Notes: generated by a model from the sequence alone, not told the origin. Positions 47,906 through 59,060 are shown, counted from the first letter of the stretch. The stretch is 59,183 nt of DNA from Lysinibacillus sp. BPa_S21 (GCF_023337795.1 NZ_JALIRS010000018.1:1-59183), one strand, 5' to 3'. Translations and numbers: made by a program.

Positions 47906-48860
47906 TCGACGACCTGTAACCACTACAACACCCAACCAAACGCCCTTATTGCAACGCCGTCTTAAGACAAAACCGGCTTTAACAGTTATTGCAATCTTAT
48001 TATTAGGAAACATTTTATGGTTCATTACTTGGTTAATTCCTAATAAAGACCAGGAAATAGGTAGCGACGAGCAAGTCGCTACCGTTGACGGGGATAGTAT
48101 TACACGTCAACAGTGGATGGTTGCCATGGAAGAACGCTATGGTAAAGAGACGTTACAAAATTTAGTGAATGAATCGGTAATGGAGAAGGCAGCTAAAAAG
48201 TTTAAAATACAAGTAACGGATAAGGAGATTGATTTAGAATTAGCCTTAATGCGTTCTGCTCAAGATAAATTTGATACTGCGATGCAAAACCTTTCTTCAG
48301 AGCAGCTGCGACAAAAAATCCGCTCACAGCTTATTTTGGATAAGGTACTGACAAAAGATGTGGTTATAAAAAAAGGTAGTATTAAAAAATATTATGAGGA
48401 AAATCAGGCACTGTACAATACGAAGACAAGCTATCGTACGAATCTTATAGAAGTGAATTCAAAAAAAGCTGCTGAGGAAGCATTAAGTGAAATAAAAGAT
48501 CCCGCTGATTTTTCGGTGCTAGCACGTGAAATTTCAGTAGATAGTGCGTCAGCTAGCTTAGGTGGAGATATTGGTTTCCTTACAGAAAATCAAGAAAATG
48601 TCGATCCTGCCATTTTAAAAGCAGTAAAGGCTTTAAAAGCAAATGAGGTTAGTAAAGCATTTAAGCTTGCTAATGGTCATTACGGAATTGTACAAGTTCA
48701 AGAGATAACAGAAGGACAATCCTTTACATATGACGATGTGAAAGAACATATTGAACGTGAGCTCGCGTTAGAGCAATTGCCACAACATGTTACACCGGAA
48801 ACGTTTTGGTCTGAATTTAATGCAACTTGGTATTATGGTGAATCGAAAAAAGGTAAATAA
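47889..48860 (+). CDS. yacD: membrane-anchored PrsA/SurA-like peptidyl-prolyl isomerase (YacD)
   Basis: A 323-residue extracytoplasmic foldase-like protein. A basic, Thr/Pro-rich N-terminus is followed by a signal-anchor helix (about 31-49), a SurA-N-like helical region (about 65-165) and a parvulin rotamase domain (about 180-275; [33 protein letters not shown]). No lipobox cysteine is present, so unlike PrsA it is not a lipoprotein. It begins inside hslO and is in the same place as B. subtilis yacD. Confidence 0.92.
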   Translation: MSSTRNRRPVTTTTPNQTPLLQRRLKTKPALTVIAILLLGNILWFITWLIPNKDQEIGSDEQVATVDGDSITRQQWMVAMEERYGKETLQNLVNESVMEKAAKKFKIQVTDKEIDLELALMRSAQDKFDTAMQNLSSEQLRQKIRSQLILDKVLTKDVVIKKGSIKKYYEENQALYNTKTSYRTNLIEVNSKKAAEEALSEIKDPADFSVLAREISVDSASASLGGDIGFLTENQENVDPAILKAVKALKANEVSKAFKLANGHYGIVQVQEITEGQSFTYDDVKEHIERELALEQLPQHVTPETFWSEFNATWYYGESKKGK

Positions 48861-48923
48861 CAGATTGCTCTGAAATGAGTATCAATTATGGCATAACATA
48901 ATTGTAGCCTGCAGATCGAAGGC

Positions 48924-49022
48924 TTTAACTTCTTTCAGTTCACCATCTTTAGAGGTGGGAGGCTTCTGTATCTGTCACTAAGCTCTTTCGTTACAAAAAA
49001 ACATCTACTGAAAGAAGTTAAA
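48924..49022 (+). repeat. 16-bp inverted repeat element
   Basis: TTTAACTTCTTTCAGT (48924-48939) and ACTGAAAGAAGTTAAA (49007-49022) are perfect inverted copies 67 bp apart. AACTTCTTTCAG also heads the elements at 25155 and (inverted) 10789-10800. Confidence 0.9.
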
Positions 49023-49128
49023 GAATCTGCAAGATATCTGCGGGGAAAGTGAGTCAGGGGAACCCCTGCAGACGTTTAGCGTCAATGGAGTAACGTCACC
49101 CCTAGGATATTGAGCAGATTTTTATTTC
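49023..49128 (+). repeat. GC-rich palindromic segment before cysK
   Basis: AATCTGC (49024-49030) and GCAGATT (about 49114-49120) enclose CAGGGGAACCCCTG, GACGTTTAGCGTC and GTAACGTCACCCC. It may be a further dispersed repeat; no second copy is in this window. Confidence 0.5.
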
Positions 49129-49198
49129 CCTTCATTCGCATATGTCGGTTAAAAATCTTATGAAGAATTTCGACAAGATGAAAAGGTTTATGGAACGA

Positions 49199-49240
49199 TG
49201 TCAATAAATATTCTGAAAATATAAGTTATATTTATTGACA
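49199..49240 (+). promoter_or_regulatory. inverted repeat overlapping the cysK -35
   Basis: TGTCAATAAATA (49199-49210) and TATTTATTGACA (49229-49240) are perfect 12-bp inverted copies. The right arm contains the cysK -35. A candidate operator; the regulator is not identified. Confidence 0.6.
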
Positions 49241-49264
49241 ATCGAATGGAAAAATTGATAAAAT
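49235..49264 (+). promoter_or_regulatory. cysK: cysK sigma-A promoter
   Basis: TTGACA, 18-bp spacer, TAAAAT, 52 bases before the cysK ATG. Confidence 0.82.
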
Positions 49265-49316
49265 CAAAATTAAGTAAAACCTATAAAAATAGTAGGGATT
49301 AGGAGTGGATTGATAT

Positions 49317-50246
49317 ATGAGTAGATTAGCAAACTCAGTAGCTGAATTAGTTGGTAAAACACCAATTGTTAAGTTAAATCATGCAACAGGTGAAAACGAA
49401 GGTACTGTTTATGTAAAATTAGAATATTTTAACCCGGGAAGCTCAGTGAAAGACCGTTTAGCTTTAGCGATGATTGAAGCGGCTGAAAAAGACGGTACAT
49501 TAAAGCCAGGTGGTACAATTATCGAACCTACTTCTGGTAACACGGGTATTGGTCTTGCGATGATTGCTGCCGCTAAAGGTTATAAAGCGATTTTAGTAAT
49601 GCCAGAAACAATGAGCTTAGAGCGTCGTAACTTATTACGTGCATATGGTGCAGAGCTTGTATTAACACCTGGGCCAGCAGGTATGAAAGGGGCAATTGCA
49701 AAAGCAGAAGAATTATCTGTTGAACAAGGCTACTTCTTACCACAGCAATTCACGAACCCAGCTAATGCTGTTGTTCACCGTTTAACAACTGGTCCGGAAA
49801 TTGTAGAAGCATTTGATGGTTTAAAATTAGATGCATTTGTTGCTGGTGTCGGTACTGGTGGTACAATTACGGGTGCGGGGGCAGTGCTAAAAGAGAAATA
49901 TCGGGATATTGAGATTATTGCGGTTGAGCCAAAAGATTCACCAGTGCTTTCAGGTGGGCAACCAGGGCCTCATAAAATTCAAGGTATTGGAGCTGGCTTC
50001 GTACCAGAAGTGTTAGATACAGATGTCTATTCTTCTGTAGCCCCGGTTGAAAATGAGATTGCTTTCGAGGTAGCTCGTAAAGTAGCGCGTGAAGAAGGCA
50101 TTTTATGCGGTATTTCATCAGGTGCAGCTATTCATGTTGCGATTGAAGCGGCAAAACGTTTAGGGAAGGGCTCGAATGTTCTTGCAATCGTACCTTCTAA
50201 CGGAGAACGTTATTTATCTACACCTTTATATCAATTTGAAGACTAA
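49317..50246 (+). CDS. cysK: cysteine synthase A (O-acetylserine sulfhydrylase)
   Basis: Makes cysteine from O-acetylserine and sulfide. 309 residues, fold-type II PLP enzyme. The PLP lysine is K45 in [10 protein letters not shown]; the substrate loop [10 protein letters not shown] (about 69-78) and the cofactor loop [10 protein letters not shown] (about 180-189) are intact. TTAGGAGTGG precedes the ATG. Codon use indicates high expression. It has its own promoter and terminator. Confidence 0.97.
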   Translation: MSRLANSVAELVGKTPIVKLNHATGENEGTVYVKLEYFNPGSSVKDRLALAMIEAAEKDGTLKPGGTIIEPTSGNTGIGLAMIAAAKGYKAILVMPETMSLERRNLLRAYGAELVLTPGPAGMKGAIAKAEELSVEQGYFLPQQFTNPANAVVHRLTTGPEIVEAFDGLKLDAFVAGVGTGGTITGAGAVLKEKYRDIEIIAVEPKDSPVLSGGQPGPHKIQGIGAGFVPEVLDTDVYSSVAPVENEIAFEVARKVAREEGILCGISSGAAIHVAIEAAKRLGKGSNVLAIVPSNGERYLSTPLYQFED

Positions 50247-50260
50247 TCTATTTGTTCGTA

Positions 50261-50287
50261 AGGCTCCTTTAAGAGGAGTCTTTTTTT
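50261..50287 (+). terminator. cysK terminator
   Basis: AGGCTCCT/AGGAGTCT stem (one G-U), 5-base loop, seven T residues. Confidence 0.9.
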
Positions 50288-50409
50288 GTTGTTATTTATA
50301 TCTTTCCGAATGTAGAAACATACAGTGCTTAAATTGAAAAATATTCGCTTCCAGGCAATATTCACGTTAAGATGGAATCACATCATATGACTTAAAGGGG
50401 AATAGCAAC

Positions 50410-51819
50410 TTGAAGACAATACTGACGAAAACAATATCGATGGATGCAGACTCGTTTTTTTATAGTTATAAGAAGCAAACAGAAGCAGAACAAGCACATG
50501 TATTTTTAGAAAGTGGACGCGGAGGGAATTTTACAATAGCTGCTTGGAATCCGCTAGCTACAGCACAATCGATCGAGAATGGTTTGCTTGTAAATTGGCG
50601 AAATGGTGAGATGGAAAATTTAATCGGTGAGCCTCTTGCTTTGTTAGAGAAATTAGTGGAGAACTATCACATTTTATATAATGCGGAGCTTCCTGTTTTT
50701 CAAGGTGGAGCTATCGGATTTGTTGCATACGATTATGCTCGTAAAATTGAAATGTTACCTAATAATGCTGTAGATGATCTACATATACCAGATATTTATT
50801 TTTATATTTTTGATTGCTGGGCAGTACACGATGCGAAAACAAATAAAGTAACGCTTATGAAGCTAACAGACTGTAATGTGAATTTGGAAGAATGGGCTAA
50901 TGAGTGGCAAGTGGCCGCACAAGAAGGACTGCTTAGACGTAAATTTGAAAAAACAAGCGCTGTAGAAATAGTAAATGACGAAAGTGAATTATTAGTATCA
51001 TTTGCTGGAACTGCCTTTGAGGAAGCGGTAAGTAAAATCCAAACATACATAGCGCAAGGTGATGTATTTCAAGTGAATTTGTCAGTACGTCAATCTAAAA
51101 AGTTAAAGGCGACTGCTATGGATGTATATGAAGCATTACGTGCATTTAATCCTTCACCGTACATGGCTTATATAGAAGCTCCGGATTTTGCTGTTGTTTC
51201 TGGTTCTCCTGAGCTTTTGGTGAAGCGTCACGGTAATGAGTTGTCTACTCGACCAATCGCTGGTACACGACCTAGAGGAAGATCCGAGGAAGAGGATTTA
51301 GCATTAGCGCAGGAATTGATTGATAACGATAAGGAACGTGCTGAACATGTAATGCTTGTTGATTTAGAGCGTAATGATTTAGGGAGAGTATCTACATACG
51401 GGACGGTTGAAGTAGATGAGTTCATGGTAATTGAACGCTACTCACATGTGATGCACATTGTCTCCAATGTACGAGGAGAAATAGCTGAAGGGAAAACCAA
51501 TGCAGACGTTATCCGTGCTATGTTCCCGGGTGGGACAATAACGGGTGCACCGAAAATTCGTACGATGGAGATTATTGAAGAATTAGAACCTGTAAGACGA
51601 GGATTATATACGGGTTCAATTGGCTGGCTAGGCTTTACTGGTGATATGGAATTTAATATCGTTATTCGTACAGCATTTGTTAAAGATGGAGTAGCGCATA
51701 TTCAGGCTGGAGCAGGGATTGTTATTGATTCTGTTCCGGAAAGAGAATACCAAGAATCTTTGAATAAAGCGAAAGCAATGTGGCAAGCAAAGGCAATGGC
51801 AGAGGAGCGAGCAAAATGA
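50410..51819 (+). CDS. pabB: aminodeoxychorismate synthase component I
   Basis: Aminates chorismate for p-aminobenzoate and folate synthesis. 469 residues of the chorismate-binding family: [16 protein letters not shown] in the N-half, then [73 protein letters not shown] and [20 protein letters not shown] start with AAAGGGG 9 bases upstream. First of six folate genes; its stop overlaps the pabA start. Confidence 0.95.
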   Translation: MKTILTKTISMDADSFFYSYKKQTEAEQAHVFLESGRGGNFTIAAWNPLATAQSIENGLLVNWRNGEMENLIGEPLALLEKLVENYHILYNAELPVFQGGAIGFVAYDYARKIEMLPNNAVDDLHIPDIYFYIFDCWAVHDAKTNKVTLMKLTDCNVNLEEWANEWQVAAQEGLLRRKFEKTSAVEIVNDESELLVSFAGTAFEEAVSKIQTYIAQGDVFQVNLSVRQSKKLKATAMDVYEALRAFNPSPYMAYIEAPDFAVVSGSPELLVKRHGNELSTRPIAGTRPRGRSEEEDLALAQELIDNDKERAEHVMLVDLERNDLGRVSTYGTVEVDEFMVIERYSHVMHIVSNVRGEIAEGKTNADVIRAMFPGGTITGAPKIRTMEIIEELEPVRRGLYTGSIGWLGFTGDMEFNIVIRTAFVKDGVAHIQAGAGIVIDSVPEREYQESLNKAKAMWQAKAMAEERAK

Positions 51820-52397
51820 TTTTAATGATTGATAACTACGATTCTTTTACGTATAACCTTGCACAATATTTCGGGGAGTTTGGCCATGAATTAGTGGTCA
51901 AGAGAAACGATGTATTGACAGTGAAAGATATAGAGCGGCTTGCTCCAGATATGATTGTTATTTCGCCAGGCCCATGTAGCCCGAATGAAGCGGGTGAAAG
52001 TCTGAACATTATTAAGTATTTCGCGGGAAATATTCCGATTTTAGGCGTTTGTCTTGGCCATCAGGCTATTGCTCAAGTATTCGGAGGGAATGTTATACGG
52101 GCTGAGCGTTTGATGCATGGTAAAACATCACCGGTGTTACATGATGAAATAGGTTTGCATAAAGGGATGCCAAATCCATTTGCCGCAACACGCTATCATT
52201 CGTTAATAGTAGAAAAAGAAACATTACCGGCGTGTTTTGAAGTGACGGCATGGACAGAAGAAGGCGAAATTATGGGTATACGTCATAAGGACTATCCAAT
52301 TGAGGGAGTGCAATATCATCCTGAATCGATTATGACGGAGCAAGGTAAAAAACTTCTACGCCAATTTGTAGATTTGTATGTTGGGGGAGCAAAGTAG
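51816..52397 (+). CDS. pabA: glutamine amidotransferase for PABA (and anthranilate) synthesis
   Basis: 193 residues, class I glutamine amidotransferase subunit. Catalytic C79 in LGVCLGHQ; the His-Glu pair is in VQYHPESIM (about 167-175). In B. subtilis the corresponding protein serves both PabB and TrpE. ATG overlaps the pabB stop (ATGA); an upstream in-frame ATG inside pabB is not needed. Confidence 0.96.
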   Translation: MILMIDNYDSFTYNLAQYFGEFGHELVVKRNDVLTVKDIERLAPDMIVISPGPCSPNEAGESLNIIKYFAGNIPILGVCLGHQAIAQVFGGNVIRAERLMHGKTSPVLHDEIGLHKGMPNPFAATRYHSLIVEKETLPACFEVTAWTEEGEIMGIRHKDYPIEGVQYHPESIMTEQGKKLLRQFVDLYVGGAK

Positions 52398-53237
52398 ATG
52401 CTGTGCTGGATGAATGGAGACTACATGGCGGCGCAGGATTTGCGCATTTCACCATTTGATCATGGATTTTTATACGGGTTAGGCTTTTTTGAAACGTTTC
52501 GAACGTATAAGGGAAAGGTGTTTTGCTGGGAAGCGCATATGGAAAGGTTGCAAAACGCGCTTTCTCAATATCGTATTCATATGCCGTATGCTGAAGAGGA
52601 TTTGTTAAAGGTTGTTCAACAATTAAATGAACAGGCCAATGGACAGGATGGATATTTCCGTATAAATGTCTCAGCTGGAGAGCATAGTATAGGTTTACAA
52701 CCTACTGAATATAGAAATCCGAATATTATTGTTTTTCGCAAAGAATTACATGATACACCTCGAGGTATGGAAAAAAACGCACAATGGCTTGTAACACCGC
52801 GTAACACACCTGAAAAAGGGCTCCGAGTAAAGTCGCACCATTATGGCAATAACGTTCTTGGACGTTTTGAGATGCCATCTTTAGCGCAACAAGAGGGCTT
52901 CTTTTTAACGGAAGAGGGCTTTGTTGCTGAAGGGATAACATCAAATATCTTTTGGGTGAAAGATGATATACTATATACGCCTTCTTTAGAGACTGGTATT
53001 TTACCTGGAATTATCCGAGCGTGGGTAATTGAGCGAGCACAATCTCTGGGGATTAAGGTGAAAGAAGGTTTCTTTACTAGAGAGGATATAGAGCAAAGCT
53101 CAGAGTGCTTTATTACTAACTCTATACAAGAGCTTGTTCCAATCCTTACATTAGAGAGCCAGCAATTATTAGGCAATAAAGGACCTGTTTATTCGCGTTT
53201 ACATGAAGCATTTGTCAATGAAGTGGGACAAGAATAG
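52398..53237 (+). CDS. pabC: aminodeoxychorismate lyase
   Basis: Releases p-aminobenzoate and pyruvate from aminodeoxychorismate. 279 residues, fold-type IV PLP enzyme. The catalytic lysine is in LRVKSHHYGNNVLGR (about 140). FLTEEGFVAEGITSNIFWV and TGILPGIIRAWVIERA are the usual motifs. ATG directly abuts the pabA stop. Confidence 0.95.
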   Translation: MLCWMNGDYMAAQDLRISPFDHGFLYGLGFFETFRTYKGKVFCWEAHMERLQNALSQYRIHMPYAEEDLLKVVQQLNEQANGQDGYFRINVSAGEHSIGLQPTEYRNPNIIVFRKELHDTPRGMEKNAQWLVTPRNTPEKGLRVKSHHYGNNVLGRFEMPSLAQQEGFFLTEEGFVAEGITSNIFWVKDDILYTPSLETGILPGIIRAWVIERAQSLGIKVKEGFFTREDIEQSSECFITNSIQELVPILTLESQQLLGNKGPVYSRLHEAFVNEVGQE

Positions 53238-53250
53238 AAGGAGAGTTAAC

Positions 53251-54105
53251 ATGCTAGAAAAATATAAAACACCATTAACAATTAACGGTATCACGTTAGA
53301 CTATACAGCAGAAACTTTTGTGATGGGTATTTTAAATGTCACACCGGATTCATTTTCAGACGGAGGAAAGTACAATAAGGTTGAAGCTGCAGTTGTACAA
53401 GCGAAAAAAATGGTAGCAGAGGGTGCTAAAATTATTGATGTTGGCGGGGAATCAACACGGCCAGGTTATGAGCGTATTTCCGATGAAGATGAAATTGCGC
53501 GAATTGTACCAGTTATTCAAGCATTAGTAGCCGAAGTGCCAGCAATTATATCTGTTGATACGTATAAAGCGAACGTAGCTCGTGCAGCCATTAAAGCTGG
53601 TGCGCATATTATTAACGATATTTGGGGAGCGCAAGCTGAACCTGATATTGCACAGGTTGCTGCAGATTTAAATGTACCTATTATTTTAATGCATAATCGA
53701 GATAACACTGATTATGGTGCTGATTTCTGGATGACTGCAAAGGCAGACTTAGAGAAAAGTATTGCTATTGCCCGAAATGCAGGTATACCAGACAATCATA
53801 TTATTTTAGATCCGGGTATAGGCTTTGCGAAAACTACCGCTCAAAATATAAAAATGATGCAGCATTTAGAGGATTTAGTAGCAATGGGTTATCCTGTTTT
53901 ACTAGCGACTTCACGCAAATCGATGATTGGTAATGTCTTAAAGCTGCCTGTTGAGGAGCGTATTGAAGGTACAGGTGCAACAGTTGTTTACGGTATTGAA
54001 AAAGGATGTCATATGATTCGTGTGCATGATGTAAAGGAAATGGCACGAGCTACACATATGGCTGATATTTTAGTTGGTAAACGTATTTACAAGGAGGAAG
54101 CGTGA
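53251..54105 (+). CDS. folP: dihydropteroate synthase
   Basis: Joins p-aminobenzoate to 6-hydroxymethyl-dihydropterin diphosphate; the sulfonamide target. 284 residues from ATG 53251 after AAGGAGAG. Motifs: VMGILNVTPDSFSDGGKY (about 24-41), DVGGESTRPGYERIS (about 71-85), ISVDTYKANVARAAI and HIINDIWGAQ. The stop shares one base with the folB start. Confidence 0.97.
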   Translation: MLEKYKTPLTINGITLDYTAETFVMGILNVTPDSFSDGGKYNKVEAAVVQAKKMVAEGAKIIDVGGESTRPGYERISDEDEIARIVPVIQALVAEVPAIISVDTYKANVARAAIKAGAHIINDIWGAQAEPDIAQVAADLNVPIILMHNRDNTDYGADFWMTAKADLEKSIAIARNAGIPDNHIILDPGIGFAKTTAQNIKMMQHLEDLVAMGYPVLLATSRKSMIGNVLKLPVEERIEGTGATVVYGIEKGCHMIRVHDVKEMARATHMADILVGKRIYKEEA

Positions 54106-54470
54106 TGGACTATATTCATTTAAAAGATATGCAGTTTTATGGGTATCATGGTGTTTTGGCAGCAGAAACAACACTCGGTCAACGCTTCCGTGCTAATGTT
54201 TCACTTGCTGTAGATATGACAAAGGCTGGAGAGACTGATGACTTGGATTACACGGTGAATTATGCAGAGGTTTATGCATTATGCCGTGATATCGTAGAAG
54301 GCGAGCCATTCAAGCTTATTGAAGCACTTGTATCGAAAATAGCAAATTGTATTTTAGAAACGTACCCAGAAAAGGTTAAGGGTGTTCGCGTGGAGCTTAT
54401 TAAACCAGACCCACCAATCCATGGCTATTATAAAGAAGTATCGGTAGAGGTAACGAGAGGTGATTACTAA
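54105..54470 (+). CDS. folB: dihydroneopterin aldolase
   Basis: 121 residues of the tunnelling fold. MDYIHLKDMQFYGYHGVLAAE carries the active-site Glu and Tyr region; FKLIEALVSKIAN contains the conserved Lys or Glu helix; the end HGYYKEVSVEVTR is typical. I use the ATG rather than the GTG three bases upstream; AAGGAGGA lies 6 bases away. Overlaps both neighbours by one base. Confidence 0.96.
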   Translation: MDYIHLKDMQFYGYHGVLAAETTLGQRFRANVSLAVDMTKAGETDDLDYTVNYAEVYALCRDIVEGEPFKLIEALVSKIANCILETYPEKVKGVRVELIKPDPPIHGYYKEVSVEVTRGDY

Positions 54471-54991
54471 TGAATGATGTGTATTTATCGATTGGTACAA
54501 ATATGGGAGATCGATTGGACAATTTACAACATGCTGTTAGCCTTTTAAAAGGCAAAGAGGAAATTGAAGTTGTACACATTTCATCTGTTTATGAAACAGC
54601 TGCCGTAGGCTACACCGACCAAGCAGACTTTTTAAATATTGCTGTTCATATTAAAACGAGTTATTCATCTTCCGAAATGCTAAAAACTTGCCAGTGGGTT
54701 GAAAGTGAACTAGGACGTGTTCGTGAATTTCGATGGGGTCCTCGGATCATAGACCTTGACATTTTGCTCTTCAATCACGAAAATATTGAAACAGAAAGCT
54801 TAATTGTTCCGCATCCAAGAATGTATGAGCGAGCTTTCGTGTTAGTACCATTGATAGAAATTACGCCTGTACCAGTTGGAAAACAACTGCAAAGGGCACA
54901 TGATATAATGGAACAGTTGGACTGTGAAGAGGAAGGCGTTACTTTATGGCAAGCAACAGCAGAGCTGAAAATGATGCAGTCCGTTCATTAA
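54470..54991 (+). CDS. folK: 6-hydroxymethyl-dihydropterin pyrophosphokinase
   Basis: 173 residues. LSIGTNMGDRLDNLQ (about 6-20), VSSVYET-like HISSVYETAAVGY, and the HPPK signature GPRIIDLDILLF (about 89-101) with two Mg-binding Asp residues; VPHPRMYERAFVLVPL follows. Last gene of the folate run. The small regulator gene yazB that stands between folK and dusB in B. subtilis is missing; only 107 bases separate them. Confidence 0.96.
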   Translation: MNDVYLSIGTNMGDRLDNLQHAVSLLKGKEEIEVVHISSVYETAAVGYTDQADFLNIAVHIKTSYSSSEMLKTCQWVESELGRVREFRWGPRIIDLDILLFNHENIETESLIVPHPRMYERAFVLVPLIEITPVPVGKQLQRAHDIMEQLDCEEEGVTLWQATAELKMMQSVH

Positions 54992-55098
54992 GTTGCTAAT
55001 CCAGTGGTCAAGGATTATTGGTGTATTACCTATAATTGCATAGCATTAACGATAGATATATATAGAAATAGGTGAAAACCTATAGAAGGAGGACAACA

Positions 55099-56139
55099 TT
55101 GAGTCAGACAACGGAGAAGCCGTTTCAAATTGGCGATATAGTCATGGACAACCGTGTCGTATTAGCGCCAATGGCAGGGATTTGTAACTCTGCTTTCCGT
55201 TTAACTGTTAAGGAGTTCGGAGCAGGGCTAGTATATGCAGAAATGATTAGTGATAAAGGAATTGTCCAAAAGAACGAGAAAACATTAGGTATGCTATATA
55301 TTGATGAGCGTGAAAATCCACTTTCGTTGCAAATTTTTGGTGGGGATAAGACGACGCTAGTGGAAGCGGCTAAGTATGTAGATGAAAATACAACTGCTGA
55401 CATTATCGATATTAATATGGGCTGTCCAGTGAATAAAATTATTAAATGTGAAGCGGGCGCTCGTTTACTTTTAGACCCGGATAAATTATATGAAATGGTA
55501 GCGGCTGTTGTCGATGCGGTTAAAAAACCTGTCAGCGTAAAAATGCGTATTGGTTGGGATGACGAGCATATCTTTGCAGTTGAGAACGCACAAGCTGCCG
55601 AACGCGCTGGTGCTTCAGCGATAGCTGTTCATGGACGTACTCGTGTGCAAATGTACGAAGGAAAAGCGAATTGGGATATCATTCGTCAAGTAAAGGAAAA
55701 TGTAAAGATTCCTGTGCTCGGTAATGGTGATGTAGAAACGCCCCAAGATGCAAAACGTATGCTTGATACTACTGGGGTAGATGCAGTCATGATTGGACGC
55801 GCTGCTTTAGGGAATCCGTGGATGATTTATCGTACAGTTCAATACCTTGAAACTGGTGAGCTAAAGGAAGAGCCAAGTGTACGTGAAAAAATTGATGTAT
55901 GCTTGCTTCACTTTGAACGCCTTATGCAATTAAAGGGAGAATCTGTGGCCGTACGTGAAATGCGTAAACATGCTTCGTGGTATTTAAAAGGTATTCGCGG
56001 TAACGGTAAAGCGCGAAAAGAGATTAACCAAACAGAAACTGCGGCAGAGCTTCGTGTATTATTAAATGGACTTGTACAAGACTATGAAGAGCTTGAATCT
56101 AAATTAATAGTACCAGGAACGAAAGAATTAATTATATAA
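55099..56139 (+). CDS. dusB: tRNA-dihydrouridine synthase
   Basis: An FMN-dependent TIM-barrel enzyme that reduces uridines in the tRNA D-loop. 346 residues from TTG 55099, 6 bases after GAAGGAGGA. Motifs: VVLAPMAGICNSAFR (about 20-34), LQIFGGDK, DINMGCPVNKIIKCEAGARLL (catalytic Cys region, about 102-122), AVHGRTR and VLGNGDV for FMN phosphate. It is the single DusB-like enzyme of the locus (B. subtilis YacF). Confidence 0.95.
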   Translation: MSQTTEKPFQIGDIVMDNRVVLAPMAGICNSAFRLTVKEFGAGLVYAEMISDKGIVQKNEKTLGMLYIDERENPLSLQIFGGDKTTLVEAAKYVDENTTADIIDINMGCPVNKIIKCEAGARLLLDPDKLYEMVAAVVDAVKKPVSVKMRIGWDDEHIFAVENAQAAERAGASAIAVHGRTRVQMYEGKANWDIIRQVKENVKIPVLGNGDVETPQDAKRMLDTTGVDAVMIGRAALGNPWMIYRTVQYLETGELKEEPSVREKIDVCLLHFERLMQLKGESVAVREMRKHASWYLKGIRGNGKARKEINQTETAAELRVLLNGLVQDYEELESKLIVPGTKELII

Positions 56140-56195
56140 CTTCTTTCATCTGATTTCATACGCAATTATGCCAAGGTATAAAGATTAAATGAAAG

Positions 56196-56231
56196 AGGCG
56201 TCTCACTGTTCGTTTTGAGACGTCTATTTTT
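56196..56231 (+). terminator. dusB terminator
   Basis: AGGCGTCTCA/TGAGACGTCT (one G-U), 10-base loop, TATTTTTC. Confidence 0.88.
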
Positions 56232-56366
56232 CTGTCAACATTAGTTTTTAGAATTATTAATTATTTCTTCTGTTATGGAAATTAAACCGAAACAGATGAT
56301 TACAACAATAAAATTGTGTACAATAGAAATATTATGGACGTAAACGCAACACGGACAATTTAATAA

Positions 56367-57872
<1,506 letters not shown>

Positions 57873-57888
57873 TTATTTCGGGTTAAAA

Positions 57889-57929
57889 GCAGGAGTCGAG
57901 GTGCAGAAAAGCGCTAAGACTCCTGTTTT
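57889..57929 (+). terminator. lysS terminator
   Basis: CAGGAGTC/GACTCCTG perfect 8-bp stem with a 21-base loop and TTTT. GGAGTCGAGGTGCAG within it recurs at 58481-58495. Confidence 0.82.
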
Positions 57930-58069
57930 CTATCTCTACCGGATGTTAAAATTAAAAGAATTAAGTAGAGTATTTAAATGATGAACGAATATAAGGTATA
58001 CTTTTAGAGTTCTATAATTTGCACATAAAGTAGAAATAGAAATTATTAGAAGTTTAATGGAGGCTTATA

Positions 58070-58342
58070 ATGAATTATAAAATCTTTAACAAACCAGTAT
58101 TTGAACAGGCACAAGTACGCTCAGTCTCAGATGTTCTGTTAACTGAAGAAGAGCTTGAACATGGTATGAAATTGGCGGTTTCTAAGTCAGATCCAACTCT
58201 TTCTTTATATTTAGTGGATATAAACGGTCAGAAGAAATTCGATGTCCGTTGGGATGATTCCTCGGAAATTTTCAGCGGCTGGTATTCGGCATGGGATAAT
58301 TTCACTTGGTGCCTAGACATTGTTGATAAACAAAGTAATTAA
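58070..58342 (+). CDS. small protein of unknown function
   Basis: I do not recognise this 90-residue, acidic, soluble protein. It has an N-terminal FNKPVFEQAQVRSVSDVLL, a middle LTEEELEHGMKLAVSKSD and a Trp-rich C-terminus (RWDDSS, GWYSAWDNFTWCLDI) that looks like a small beta-sheet. AATGGAGG lies 7 bases before the ATG, and a terminator follows, so it is a real gene. It stands alone between lysS and the rrn promoters and is not part of the B. subtilis gene order. Confidence 0.82.
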   Translation: MNYKIFNKPVFEQAQVRSVSDVLLTEEELEHGMKLAVSKSDPTLSLYLVDINGQKKFDVRWDDSSEIFSGWYSAWDNFTWCLDIVDKQSN

Positions 58343-58479
58343 AATTGGTAGGTTTGTAACTTTCTAATTTTGACTACCGCATTTGAAAAGGGAGCATAGT
58401 ATTGTATCTTAGTATGATTTCTTTTTTCTAGTTTTGTTTAGCAAAACAATAAGTTAAACAGTAATAAACATGAATAAGT

Positions 58480-58518
58480 AGGAGTCGAGGTGCAGGAGAA
58501 TCACTTTGGCTCCTTTTT
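58480..58518 (+). terminator. terminator after the small gene
   Basis: AGGAGTC/GGCTCCT stem (one G-T wobble), then seven T residues. It shares GGAGTCGAGGTGCAG with the lysS terminator. Confidence 0.8.
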
Positions 58519-58793
58519 TTCGCAGTTAAGTATTTGTTAGAGTAACAATGTGTATTTGATATTTTAAATGCTTTACAAAGGAAAGCGTAAGAAAGTATCG
58601 TTGGAAAAGGAACTATTTTTATATTCTTCTTATTTAGTTTGTTGATTGTTGAGATTTATGAGAAAGAGATGTATAGTAAAACAAATATAGTGATAGCTAG
58701 AAGATTATAAGAATTATTTAGTGCTCGAAAAACCGTAAAATAGCTCACTAATTCTAAATTTATAAAAAAAGATAAATTTATAGCAAAAAACAC
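58519..58793. other. AT-rich upstream region of the rrn promoters
   Basis: About 270 bases of AT-rich DNA with no open reading frame or repeat that I can support. Runs of A and T near 58755-58790 could be UP-element-like sequence. Confidence 0.5.
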
Positions 58794-58822
58794 TTGCGGT
58801 TGTATTGGAATCGTGATAAATT
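58794..58822 (+). promoter_or_regulatory. possible distal rrn promoter
   Basis: TTGCGG, 17-bp spacer, TAAATT. Weaker than the two below but at consensus spacing. Confidence 0.45.
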
Positions 58823-58885
58823 ATTACTTGTCGTTAAGACGACGCAAGAAATGAAACGGATTTAAAAAGACATCTAAAAAAGATG

Positions 58886-58914
58886 TTGACATTGAAATCC
58901 TAGAGTGGTATTAT
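58886..58914 (+). promoter_or_regulatory. rrn promoter P1
   Basis: TTGACA, 17-bp spacer, TATTAT. Confidence 0.9.
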
Positions 58915-58964
58915 ATAAGAGTTGCTACTTTTGAAACGAGGTAAAAATACTTCTAAAAAAAGAG

Positions 58965-58993
58965 TTGACAACGAAAAACAAAAGTGTTATAAT
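58965..58993 (+). promoter_or_regulatory. rrn promoter P2
   Basis: TTGACA, 17-bp spacer, TATAAT: a perfect consensus promoter. The sequence before it (CTTCTAAAAAAAGAGTTGACA) mirrors that before P1 (CATCTAAAAAAGATGTTGACA), 79 bp upstream. Confidence 0.95.
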
Positions 58994-59025
58994 ATAAAAG
59001 TTGTTGAGTTAAAACAACGACGATA

Positions 59026-59060
59026 TGAACCTTGAAAACTGAACAAGCAAAACGTAATCA
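59026..59060 (+). promoter_or_regulatory. rrn leader antitermination/processing region
   Basis: GAACCTTGAAAACTGAACAAGC followed by AAAACG is the conserved Bacillales 16S leader segment around boxA and the processing stem. Confidence 0.65.
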
